From an uncultured Bacteroidales bacterium (GTDB lineage Bacteria; Bacteroidota; Bacteroidia; Bacteroidales; Paludibacteraceae): 5,793 nt of DNA. The notes under the pieces were generated by a model. That model had not been told where the DNA came from and did no database searches. It was given only the letters and a program-made list of their open reading frames with translations. The number at the start of each line of letters is the position of its first letter. Within the stretch, counting starts at the first letter, position 1. Location: the NCBI GenBank assembly GCA_900321775.1, contig ONXE01000123.1, forward strand, positions 1 through 5,793, given 5' to 3'. Both the position numbers and the translations under genes were made by a program. Of the stretch, positions 1 to 5,793 are shown one piece after another.

Positions 1-3000
1 TCCACACGCAACTATTCTACGGCGGAAGGCTGGCGCTCACCGTTCGGCGAAATCAGCGGTGTGATAGAGATGAGTGACCATAGCGGCATGAATGGAGTGA
101 ATGTGGCCTTGCAGGATGCCGAAGGCAACGTGCTGCGAACGATGATGACCGACGCAACGGGCCAATATCGGTTCGACAGCCTGATATACGATATCGCCTT
201 ATCCACTGATTATGTGGTGATACCTACACACCAATACGGTATATTCTCGTTCAACAACACCAGCGCTGGCTCGGCCAGTATCTCGCTGGCTGCAGACAAT
301 GCGGTTGCAGGTGGAATAAATTTTGTCAATACCGAAACGGCTCGCCTCACAGGACGGGTGCTCTACAAGAATTCCACTATCCCGGTTGCGGGCGCTATGT
401 TCCTGCTCAACGGCGATACAATCTATCGCGGTACTACTCCCCTCAAGTCCGGCATAGACGGCAATTTCGAAATGGTTCTCACAAAGAACCAACCCTACAC
501 CCTCCAGGTTATCAAGGTTGGACATACTTTTGAGGGAGATGGTATCCTGTACGTGGAGGGCGACAACCCCGAGTTTGCTTTAACCAAAGCCTTGGACGGC
601 GTGCGATTCTACGACGAGACGAAAGTGCGACTCGTAGGACGTGTGGCTGGAGGTAACGATCAACGCGACCTCCCGAAGGCTTTTGGCTTGGGTACGAACA
701 ATCTGGGCGAGGACCTGCAACTGGTGCTGCAACTCGAAGGCGACAACACCGCGCAGATTGTGCATGACCCGAACGACCAGACGCTCGATACTATTGTGCA
801 ACAGACCAATCATATCGTTTACTTCCACCCCACACTGGCGGGAGGCGATTCAACACGTGTGGTCGGCAGCACGCAGGCGATTTTCGAAAAGAAACGCATC
901 ACCATTCGTCCCGACATCCGGACCGGCGAGTACCAAATAGACCTCTTCCCCGTCAAATACAAAGTGGTGCAAGCCTCGGCACGCGGTTATGCAACGTTGT
1001 TTGCTCCCGGAGCCGGCAGCGAGTCATTCGACCTGACAAACGCACCGCTGCAGTCCTTCGACGTTGTGCGTGAGGGCGATAGTGTGCACTATAACGCCTC
1101 ATACGACCGCATCTACCACAACCCTGTTCAAGTGGAACTGGTGCAGAACATCTACGGTATCGAACGCGATGGGTTCGGTGAGCCGCAGATGGAAGTGAGC
1201 AGCTTCAATTCGGACTCGAAAGAGAAAGTTGACCTTTACCGCAAGCAGGCGGACGGCACAGTGGAGTACACCCTCGGGTATCCGCTGTTCTTGAAGGGCA
1301 AGAAATATCAGTTTGTCGCCACAGCCTACGAGGACTACTACTTCAACAATGACGTGTCCGGCAATATTCTGAATCGTGTGCCTATTCGCGGAGGCAAAGT
1401 CATCGTACGCAACGGCATGCAAAGTGACATTGCCGCCACTACTTACGACTTGGATCACAACGGCCGAAACAACGTCGTGTGGCTAACTGTGGACCACATG
1501 GACGTCGAATCGCACGGCGAAGATGCGTTGCATACCGTAACCGTTGCTCTGGAACAAGAAGGCAATACCGTGGAAACCAATGTCTTCCAAGCATTCACCG
1601 TAGGCACTATTGTGCAGGAAAAAAGCCTTCGCTCCACTCCTGCCGACATCCACCTGCTGGACATCATCCGAGACCCGGGTGGATCCGGCAGTTCGGCATA
1701 CGTCGAGTCCGGCACAACCTATAAGTTCGGTTTTACCACCAAGACCAAAGCCGAATTCGGTTTGGAACTGACGCCTACCTGGGGTACGGAGGTGACAACC
1801 AATGTGGGCATTGTCAGTGCCCCGCAAGGTACCGGTAACTATACCGGCCAGCCCTTTGTTACCAATAAATCGTACAAAGTAACCATACCCGTTTCGCACA
1901 AGTTCGACTATGGCTACGAATATCAGTATTCTTTTACAACCAAAGAGCGTATCAGTACCTCGTCGGCTTCGGGAGTGAATGGGGTAGGCAGCAATGCCGA
2001 TGTTTTCTTGGGGGCTACAATAGGACAATTGTCCGGAACGGCCAAGACTGTCTGCGTGATTGATGACAGCCTCTATCAGGCACGACAGCCTGCCATCAAC
2101 GCTGGTGCAATGCACGTACTTGCCCATGGCGTGGACTCCACTGGAAGACATTACCACTTGGTCACCGGCACCAAGACCGTACTCGGTGCGAACTTGGACC
2201 ACACTTTCGTCTATACACAGCGATACATTCTGGAGACATTGATTCCGCAACTGGCCATCGAACGCCAGAATCTGTTGATGAACTTCAACTCTGCCGCCGA
2301 TGCTCAAGCTGCGGCCAATGCAAGCGGTAAGCCCGTGTATTGGTATCACGAGACCGGTAACTACCTCAACGACACACTGCCGCTGAAGGCCTACGAGATG
2401 TTTTCGCCGTTTAACGATACTGCCTATACCGATCAAGTGGCGAGCATCAACCGCATGCTGATGCAGTGGATCACTATCATCATGCAGAATGAACGCGAGA
2501 AGGTTGAGGCTCGCACCACCGGCCAGTTTGTGGGCACATACAGCGTCTCCAACGGGACCACTTACTCACACACCGACTCCTACGCGTCCACAGCTTCCTA
2601 CAACGAAGTGCCGCAGGGATGGCAATTATTCTCCGACGCGACTTCTATGGTAACCGGTGGAGCGTCCAGCTTCATCCAATCACTACCCAGCTTGGCTAAG
2701 TATATGGGCAAAAACTCTACGGCTGCGGACGCGTTGAAAGACTTCTATACTGGTGAAGCAGTTCAAGGAGATGAAGCTCAACAGAAGCCTTTCAGCGAGA
2801 TAGGTACCAACGCCAGCTCAAGCAAGTTCTACCTGCAGTACAAACCGATACTGGATTACAGCGAGGAACACCGAACGAGTAAAAACACTACGCTGAATAA
2901 AGAGACTGGTTTTACCATCAGCGCGGACCAACTTGGGGATATCACCATCAGTGTCTATCGCGCCCACTGGGATTCGACATGGTTGGAAGACACGTATGCC

Positions 3001-5793
3001 GTACGCGAAAACGTGGAAATAGGCAGTACCGATGATGCCAAGTACGGTTCCTACGTGTTCTTCACGCAAACCGGCACCTCGTTCTGCCCGCATGAAGAGG
3101 AGGAGCGGACTATTCTCTACAACCCCGGCACATTGCTCAATAGCGACACGCGATGGGCGATGAAACCCGAATTGAGTGCCAACACCTACGAGATTGCCAA
3201 TGTTTCGCCCGACAAACGCGCCACATTCCGCATCACCATGTACAACAACGGCGAAGTGGATACAGGTATTGCTGCGGCCGGCGAACGGTTCTCACTCTAT
3301 CTGGATGGATTGACTAACCCCGATGGAGCCAAAGTCTATCTCGATGGTTCGCCGCTCAACACGAATCCTACATTCTGGATTGAACCGGGCACTCCTATCA
3401 CAGCTACTTTGGAAGTGGAGCGCGGTACGGTGGACGACTACAACCTGAGGATAGGTATGTACGTGGCGTCTTGCTTCAAAACCAGGGCAACCATGGACCT
3501 CGCTGTCCATTTCCTACCTGTTTCTTCGGACGTCGAGATTACCTCACCGCGGCAAAACTGGATAATGAACACCCTCTCACAACGGGATACCGTGGGCTAC
3601 TTCCTGCCTGTTAGCATCGAGGGATTCGACATCTATCATAAAAACTTCGACCACATCGAGTTCCAGTACAAACTCTCTACAGAAAGCGAGGAGAGTTGGG
3701 TCAACAATTGCTCGTTCTACGCCTCCGATAGCTTGTACAAACTGGCTTCGGGCAACAAAGCCATGATTGAAAACGGTCGCATCGTGCCCTTCCGTTTCTA
3801 TGGTGAACGCGACCCGATTGAGCAACGCTACGACCTGAGAGCTGTCTCGTTCTGCCGCTATGGATCGGGCTTCGTAACTAAAGCCTCTCCGACTATCAGC
3901 GGCGTCAAAGATACACGCACGCCACGCGTCTTCGGCGAACCCGAACCTGCCAACAGCATCCTGAGCGTGGGCAGCAATCTCTTGTTGAGATTCAATGAGC
4001 CTATTGCTGGAAACTATCTGGACGAGGACAACAACTTCCAACTTATGGGCGTGACTAACGAGACCGGCATAACAGCCTCAACAGCGCTGCATTTCAACGG
4101 CAACTCCAAGGCCGAAACCAAGGTTAAACGCGACCTCCTCTCCGATTCGTTCTCTATCGACATGCTCATCCGACCTGAACAACAGAATCGCACGGAGGAC
4201 GTGAAACTGTTCGAAACCTACTCCGAGACCACCGAAACAGGAGTGGCCATCTACCTGACGAAGGACAACCGTATCGGCATTCTACCCGCGGCTCCGCTAA
4301 ACAGTTATGGGATGATTATGTCCGAGTCGTTGGGTAGCCTGCTCGAGTTCACCCGCGTAGTGATTACCCGAACCAGAAACGAAGATGCAAAGGACGAGTT
4401 CCATGTCTATGCCGGTACGGAAGACAAGAGCGGTGAAAGCATGCGTTGCAATTGGCCGACAACTACCTCTTCGGCTGTATGGACCTTCGGCGAGGGATAT
4501 CGCGGAGATATGCTCGAAACACGCATCTGGACCAAGGCACTGACACTAGAGGAGATTGCCGCTACGGCTAACCATTACCTCTCCGGATTTGAGCGCGAAC
4601 TGCTGGGATACTACCGCATGGACGAAAGCCGAGGCGATTTCTGTACCGACCATGCAAGTGGCGCAACTCTCTATCTCGACAACTGCTCTTGGAACGTACA
4701 GAAAGGCTGGTCGCTGAATATCCCGGCTGGAAAACAAGTACAACTTATGGGGAACCTCTTGGGAAGATCCGCGGTATATGATGAGACCCTTATGTTCTGG
4801 TTCCGAACCGCTACTAATGGCACGCTATACCAGGCCAACTGGCGTACCTTTGTCGATACCGCGGGCGTAATTACCCACAAGGGCTCACGCATCGCGCTCG
4901 AGGACGGCGCCATTGTGTTCCACTCGGATAACCAAAGTTGGAAAACAGACGGCAGTTTCAACGACGAAGAATGGCACCATTTCGTGATGACCGTCAACCG
5001 CACTTTCGACAATACCTCTATCTTTATCGACGGCAACATGCTCCAGACATTCCCCGCCAGCCGAATGAGCGGTATCAGCGGAGCGGCATACTTCGGAGGT
5101 GACGGCTTTGCCGGACATATCGACGAGTTCGCTATCTTCGAACAGGCCTTGCCTAAAGACCTCGTTCTCAACTACGACCTCTTCTCTCCGTATGGCGATG
5201 AAATGGGACTCATGGCTTACTTGCCTTTCGAACAGCAGATACTCAATCCCAACGGCGTCCTCGAGCAGGTGTTCTCTGTCAACGATCAGCGCCAGTTCCG
5301 CGATCCTTCCGGACAGATAATCAACAAAGTGGTTCCTCTTGTCCAAAGTAGCACCGAGGGCATGGAGGACAATACCAACGCCCCGATGAATGATGCGGGA
5401 TTGCTGGCCAAACTGCGTTTCGATTGGTCGTTCAACCAGGACGAACTGATGATCAACGTGCTCAATCAGGACCGCGAGGTGAACAAACAGACTATCTATG
5501 TTACCGTGCGAGACGTGGAGGACCTCAACGGCAATCCGATGGCTTCACCTGTCACATGGGTGGCGTTCGTGGACCGCAACTCCCTCAAGTGGGAGGACGA
5601 CGACCTCGACTTCATGGCATACTACGGAGATGTACCTAACGGATATAACTATGCCGATTTCCGCATCATCAACAACTCCGGCAAGCGCCATCAATATGCC
5701 GTCGAGTCCTTGCCGGAATGGCTCACTGTGGACAAACCGACCGGATCTGTCAACCCGATGGAGGACAAGTCGCTCCGTTTCTATTTCAAGGAA
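1..5793 (+). CDS. Giant multidomain LamG/Ig/BACON-like surface or secreted protein, internal fragment (both ends missing)
   Basis: Frame 1 is open through all 1931 codons, which cannot be chance, and the translation is a coherent series of beta-sandwich modules. No start codon can be chosen, because the first residues (STRNYSTAEGWRSPFGEISG) already lie inside a domain boundary, and the last codon lies inside a BACON-like domain. No signal peptide, transmembrane helix or sorting signal is visible. Modules in order are carboxypeptidase-regulatory-like (16-198), a GRVAGG module (199-320), unassigned beta-rich (321-540), unassigned centre (541-1050), Ig/CARDB-like and FN3-like (1056-1300), a split SbsA-type Ig (1301-1352 and 1800-1857) enclosing two LamG domains (1356-1728), and BACON-like (1865-1931). 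The protein has only eight cysteines (685, 1029, 1158, 1237, 1285, 1483, 1548, 1562). In known families such modules mediate ligand, glycan or surface binding outside the cell. No enzyme motif was seen, so the role is inferred as adhesion or glycan binding and remains unproven. No frameshift or internal stop was found. Confidence 0.96.
46..336 (+). other. Domain: carboxypeptidase-regulatory/SdrD-B-like module 1 (residues 16-112)
   Basis: The segment opens with ISGVI (18-22), continues with GMNGVNVALQDAEGNVL (29-45) and then the turn DATGQYRF (51-58). This is the usual pattern of prealbumin-like carboxypeptidase regulatory modules: G-x-V, a variable loop, G-V-x-V-x-L, D-x-x-G, then T-D-x-x-G-x-Y-x-F. 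Such modules are non-catalytic seven-strand sandwiches that act as stalks or spacers in exported proteins. The later part (about 79-112) is rich in small residues, with GSASISLAADNAVAGG, and leads directly into the next module. The assignment rests on motif reading. An SdrD-B-like or Cna-B-like label would be equally reasonable. Confidence 0.72.
337..594 (+). other. Domain: carboxypeptidase-regulatory-like module 2 (residues 113-198)
   Basis: A second copy of the same pattern follows immediately: LTGRVLYKNSTIPVAGAMF (116-134), the turn SGIDGNFEMVL (150-160), and a closing strand YTLQVIKVGHTFEG (166-179). Compared with module 1, the G-x-V opening, the P-V-A-G-A equivalent of G-V-x-V, and the D-G-x-F turn are all kept, but little else is. 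It is therefore an old duplication and not a recent repeat. It probably acts as a rigid extracellular spacer. Confidence 0.68.
595..960 (+). other. Module with GRVAGG and FGLGTNNLG core, probably a diverged third regulatory-like module (residues 199-320)
   Basis: The opening KVRLVGRVAGGNDQ (208-221) resembles the first strand of the two preceding modules. It is followed by PKAFGLGTNNLGEDLQLVL (225-243), an unusual Gly/Asn-rich loop followed by a beta strand. The remainder includes a polar stretch TLDTIVQQTNHIVYFHP (261-277) and the end strand GEYQIDLFPVKYKVV (309-323). The Asn-Asn-Leu-Gly loop has the look of a conserved family signature rather than random linker, but I cannot name a domain for it with certainty. 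A third beta-sandwich spacer is the simplest reading. Confidence 0.45.
961..1620 (+). other. Unassigned beta-rich region (residues 321-540)
   Basis: I recognise no named domain here. The region is dominated by alternating hydrophobic/polar stretches typical of beta sandwiches. Examples are SVHYNASYDRIYHNPVQVEL (361-380), EYTLGYPLFLKGKKYQFVA (422-440), GKVIVRNGM (465-473), NNVVWLTVDHMDVE (490-503) and TVTVALEQEGNTVETNVF (512-529). A tyrosine-rich turn, YEDYYFNN (443-450), sits near the middle. At least two Ig-like sandwiches would fit the length. The function is unknown, and nothing suggests catalysis. Confidence 0.4.
1621..2205 (+). other. Unassigned region with Ser/Thr/Tyr-rich alternating strands (residues 541-735)
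   Basis: The segment begins with a loop, IIRDPGGSGSSAYVESGTT (555-573), that is Gly/Ser-rich and bounded by charged residues. Then come long stretches in which polar and hydrophobic residues alternate: YKFGFTTKTKAEFGLEL (574-590), SYKVTIPVSHKFDYGYEY (624-641) and YSFTTKERISTSS (643-655). A Gly-rich part, GVNGVGSNADVFLGATIG (658-675), precedes the strand TAKTVCVID (680-688), which holds the first cysteine. The alternation could form extended amphipathic hairpins. Such hairpins occur in pore-forming proteins but also in ordinary beta sandwiches, so no function is claimed. Confidence 0.35.
2206..2520 (+). other. Probable alpha-helical segment within the otherwise beta-rich protein (residues 736-840)
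   Basis: Two stretches have clear helical composition: RYILETLIPQLAIERQNLLM (741-760) continuing through the Ala-rich AADAQAAANA (765-774), and TDQVASINRMLMQWITIIMQ (810-829) continuing through NEREKVEA (830-837). They are separated by a Pro/Tyr/Asn-containing connector (about 776-809). Heptad-like spacing of Leu, Ile and Met suggests that the two helices pack on each other as a hairpin. They stand out because almost every other part of the window reads as beta structure. No family name can be given. Confidence 0.45.
2521..3150 (+). other. Unassigned beta-rich region with a Phe-Cys-Pro-His motif (residues 841-1050)
   Basis: After the helices comes a highly polar alternating run, GTYSVSNGTTYSHTDSYAST (845-864). 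It is followed by a more hydrophobic, Gly/Ser-containing stretch, TSMVTGGASSFIQSLPSLAK (881-900), that may be a loop or a short amphipathic helix. Strands resume at KFYLQYKPILDYSEEH (942-957) and GFTISADQLGDITISVYRA (970-988). The end carries YVFFTQTGTSFCPHEEEERT (1018-1037), with Cys1029, then LYNPGTLL (1039-1046). The Phe-Cys-Pro-His-Glu cluster looks like a conserved site or structural turn, but it is not a metal or catalytic motif that I can name. Confidence 0.35.
3166..3525 (+). other. Ig/CARDB-like beta-sandwich domain (residues 1056-1175)
   Basis: The pattern ANVSPDKRATFRITMYNNGE (1066-1085) is what Ig-like domains of the CARDB/APHP type show at their start: N-V, a short loop, A-x-F-x-I-x-x-x-N-N-G-E. 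It is followed by FSLYLDGLTNPDGAKVYLDG (1097-1116), FWIEPGTPITATLEVERG (1125-1142) and YNLRIGMYVASCF (1147-1159). The order of strands, including the Pro-Gly turn before a long strand, fits an extracellular Ig-type spacer. Cys1158 falls in the last strand. Confidence 0.5.
3529..3900 (+). other. FN3/Ig-like beta-sandwich domain (residues 1177-1300)
   Basis: The domain starts after the strand MDLAVHFLPVSSDVEI (1165-1180) with the boundary motif TSPRQNWIMNT (1181-1191). It continues with strands VGYFLPVSIEGFD (1198-1210) and IEFQYKLSTESEESW (1219-1233), and ends with YDLRAVSFCRYGSGFVTKAS (1277-1296). The sequence Q-Y-K-x-S near a Trp, followed later by Y-x-L-R-A, is the fibronectin type III style of layout. 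Cys1237 and Cys1285 lie in this domain and could pair. The closing S-P-T-I-S-G-V-K-D leads straight into the SbsA-type Ig start. Confidence 0.5.
3901..4056 (+). other. SbsA-type (Big_5) Ig-like domain, N-terminal half (residues 1301-1352)
   Basis: The stretch KDTRTPRVFGEPEPANSIL (1303-1321) followed by SNLLLRFNEPI (1325-1335) closely follows the opening of bacterial SbsA-like Ig domains: D-x-x-x-P-x-V, then P-x-P-x-x-x-x-L, then hydrophobic strand-F-[NS]-E-P-[IV]. In that family the next part should be strands ending in a D-x-x-G-N turn. Here the sequence runs instead into the first LamG domain after about residue 1352. The missing half appears to lie at 1800-1857. Confidence 0.68.
4066..4605 (+). 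other. LamG/concanavalin-A-like jellyroll domain 1 (residues 1356-1535)
   Basis: The domain shows the usual LamG (Laminin_G_3) landmarks. These are the opening strand ALHFNGNSKAET (1362-1373), SFSIDMLIRP (1383-1392) in place of the common F-[ST]-[IV]-x-x-W-[IV]-[KR]-P, the strand FTRVVITR (1450-1457), and the diagnostic end YRGDMLETRIWTKALTLEEI (1500-1519), that is G-x-[IM]-x-E-x-R-[IV]-W-x-x-A-L-x-x-x-E-I. It is followed by LLGYYRMDES (1534-1543), the typical tail. LamG folds bind glycans, proteins or calcium in exported proteins. Its ligand here cannot be read from the sequence. The central part is somewhat diverged, with Met1388 where many members have Trp. Confidence 0.85.
4705..5184 (+). 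other. LamG/concanavalin-A-like jellyroll domain 2 (residues 1569-1728)
   Basis: A second jellyroll begins near GWSLNIPAGKQVQL (1569-1582). Strand TLMFWFRT (1596-1603) matches the F-x-x-x-x-W-[FI]-[KR] position. DEEWHHFVMTVN (1655-1666) is the classic W-H-H-[FV]-x-x-[TV] landmark, SIFIDGNML (1673-1681) is the [IV]-[YF]-[IV]-D-G strand, and GHIDEFAIFEQAL (1705-1717) is the G-x-[IL]-D-E-[FVI] ending. It is closer to the consensus than domain 1. The two domains are not close copies, so this is an ancient pair. Together they are the best candidates for the ligand-binding part of the protein. Confidence 0.9.
5398..5571 (+). other. SbsA-type (Big_5) Ig-like domain, C-terminal half (residues 1800-1857)
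   Basis: The strand LAKLRFDWSFNQDELMINVL (1802-1821) is followed by TIYVTVRDVEDLNGNPM (1831-1847). The latter matches the end of SbsA-like Ig domains, Y-x-V-x-V-x-x-[VI]-x-D-x-x-G-N. The stretch before it (about 1746-1799) contains none of the expected opening motifs, neither P-x-P-x-x-x nor F-[NS]-E-P. This suggests that it completes the domain begun at 1301-1352. SPVTWVAFVDRNSLKW (1849-1864) then links to the next domain. Confidence 0.55.
5593..5793 (+). other. BACON-like domain, cut by the window end (residues 1865-1931)
   Basis: The segment runs DLDFMAYYGDVPNGYNYADF (1868-1887), then IINNSGKRHQYAVESLPEWL (1889-1908), then TVDKPTGSVNPM (1909-1920). The order of a strand ending in N-x-G, a strand leading to L-P-x-W-L-x-V, and then P-x-x-G-S matches BACON domains (Bacteroidetes-Associated Carbohydrate-binding Often N-terminal). 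There the W-[LI]-x-V ... P-x-S-G core is diagnostic; here Trp1907, Pro1913 and Gly1915 occupy these places. The final strand SLRFYFKE is just reached, so the C-terminal part is missing. BACON is thought to bind glycans or mucin in Bacteroidetes, or simply to act as a spacer. Another Ig-like fold is possible. Confidence 0.55.

Noticed and set aside
641..940. A forward open frame of 99 codons rich in Arg, Trp and Ser
   Set aside because: It is out of frame with the main gene, and its Arg/Ser/Thr-rich composition is that of a frame-shifted reading. No separate ribosome binding site or domain supports it.
1483..2436. A 317-codon open frame on the minus strand
   Set aside because: It lies wholly inside the forward gene and its translation shows no recognisable domain. 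A codon-biased forward frame with few TTA, CTA and TCA triplets easily leaves a long antisense opening.
3577..4041. A 154-codon minus-strand open frame
   Set aside because: It is antisense to the FN3-like and SbsA-type Ig modules, which read cleanly on the forward strand. No domain is visible in the antisense product.
4066..5235. The LamG region as a glycoside hydrolase family 16 type enzyme (same jellyroll fold)
   Set aside because: The catalytic E-x-D-x-x-E type motif of that family is not present, while the LamG landmarks (WHHF, FIDG, GHIDEF, ETRIWTKAL) are.
4671..5346. Two overlapping minus-strand open frames of 166 and 153 codons, and a forward one in another frame (5099-5320)
   Set aside because: All are antisense or out of frame to the strongly supported LamG 2 coding sequence. 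They overlap each other and have compositions typical of shadow frames.
1..5793. Possible CRISPR, tandem DNA repeats, insertion sequence ends, tRNA genes or terminators
   Set aside because: No repeated DNA units, terminal inverted repeats, hairpin-plus-T runs or tRNA-like folds were seen by eye. The whole length is accounted for by coding sequence.

Overview
The window is a single protein-coding stretch. Frame 1 of the + strand is open from the first base to the last: 1931 codons with no stop and no obvious gene boundary. It is an internal piece of one very large gene whose start and stop both lie outside. The product exceeds 1931 residues (roughly 210 kDa for the visible part, at about 110 Da per residue). 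Residue numbers below count from base 1, so residue n covers bases 3n-2 to 3n. There is no intergenic DNA, RNA gene, promoter, terminator, CRISPR array or mobile element. The shorter open frames on both strands are shadows of this gene.

The encoded protein looks like an exported, multidomain, beta-sandwich-rich surface or secreted protein. In order it shows two tandem carboxypeptidase-regulatory/SdrD-B-like modules (about 16-198), a related module with a GRVAGG core (199-320), a beta-rich part of unknown fold (321-540), and a long unassigned centre (541-1050). That centre combines Ser/Thr/Tyr-rich alternating strands with a probable helical segment. Next come an Ig/CARDB-like module (1056-1176), an FN3/Ig-like module (1177-1300), the first half of an SbsA-type (Big_5) Ig domain (1301-1352), two LamG/concanavalin-A-like jellyroll domains (about 1356-1535 and 1569-1728), what looks like the second half of an SbsA-type Ig domain (1800-1857), and a BACON-like domain cut by the window end (1865-1931).

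The source is most likely a member of the Bacteroidota, probably Bacteroidales. The grounds are the BACON-like end, the giant mosaic of LamG, Ig and carboxypeptidase-regulatory modules, moderate GC, and several D-[ST]-[AILVMT] sequons of the kind used for O-glycosylation in that phylum. This is an inference from protein style; no marker gene is present. The signal peptide and any C-terminal secretion signal (for example a type IX sorting domain) would lie outside the window.

No catalytic site was recognised. The modules suggest ligand or glycan binding, or adhesion, but the function is unknown. The points most worth following up are the unassigned centre and the apparent insertion of the two LamG domains inside a split Ig domain.
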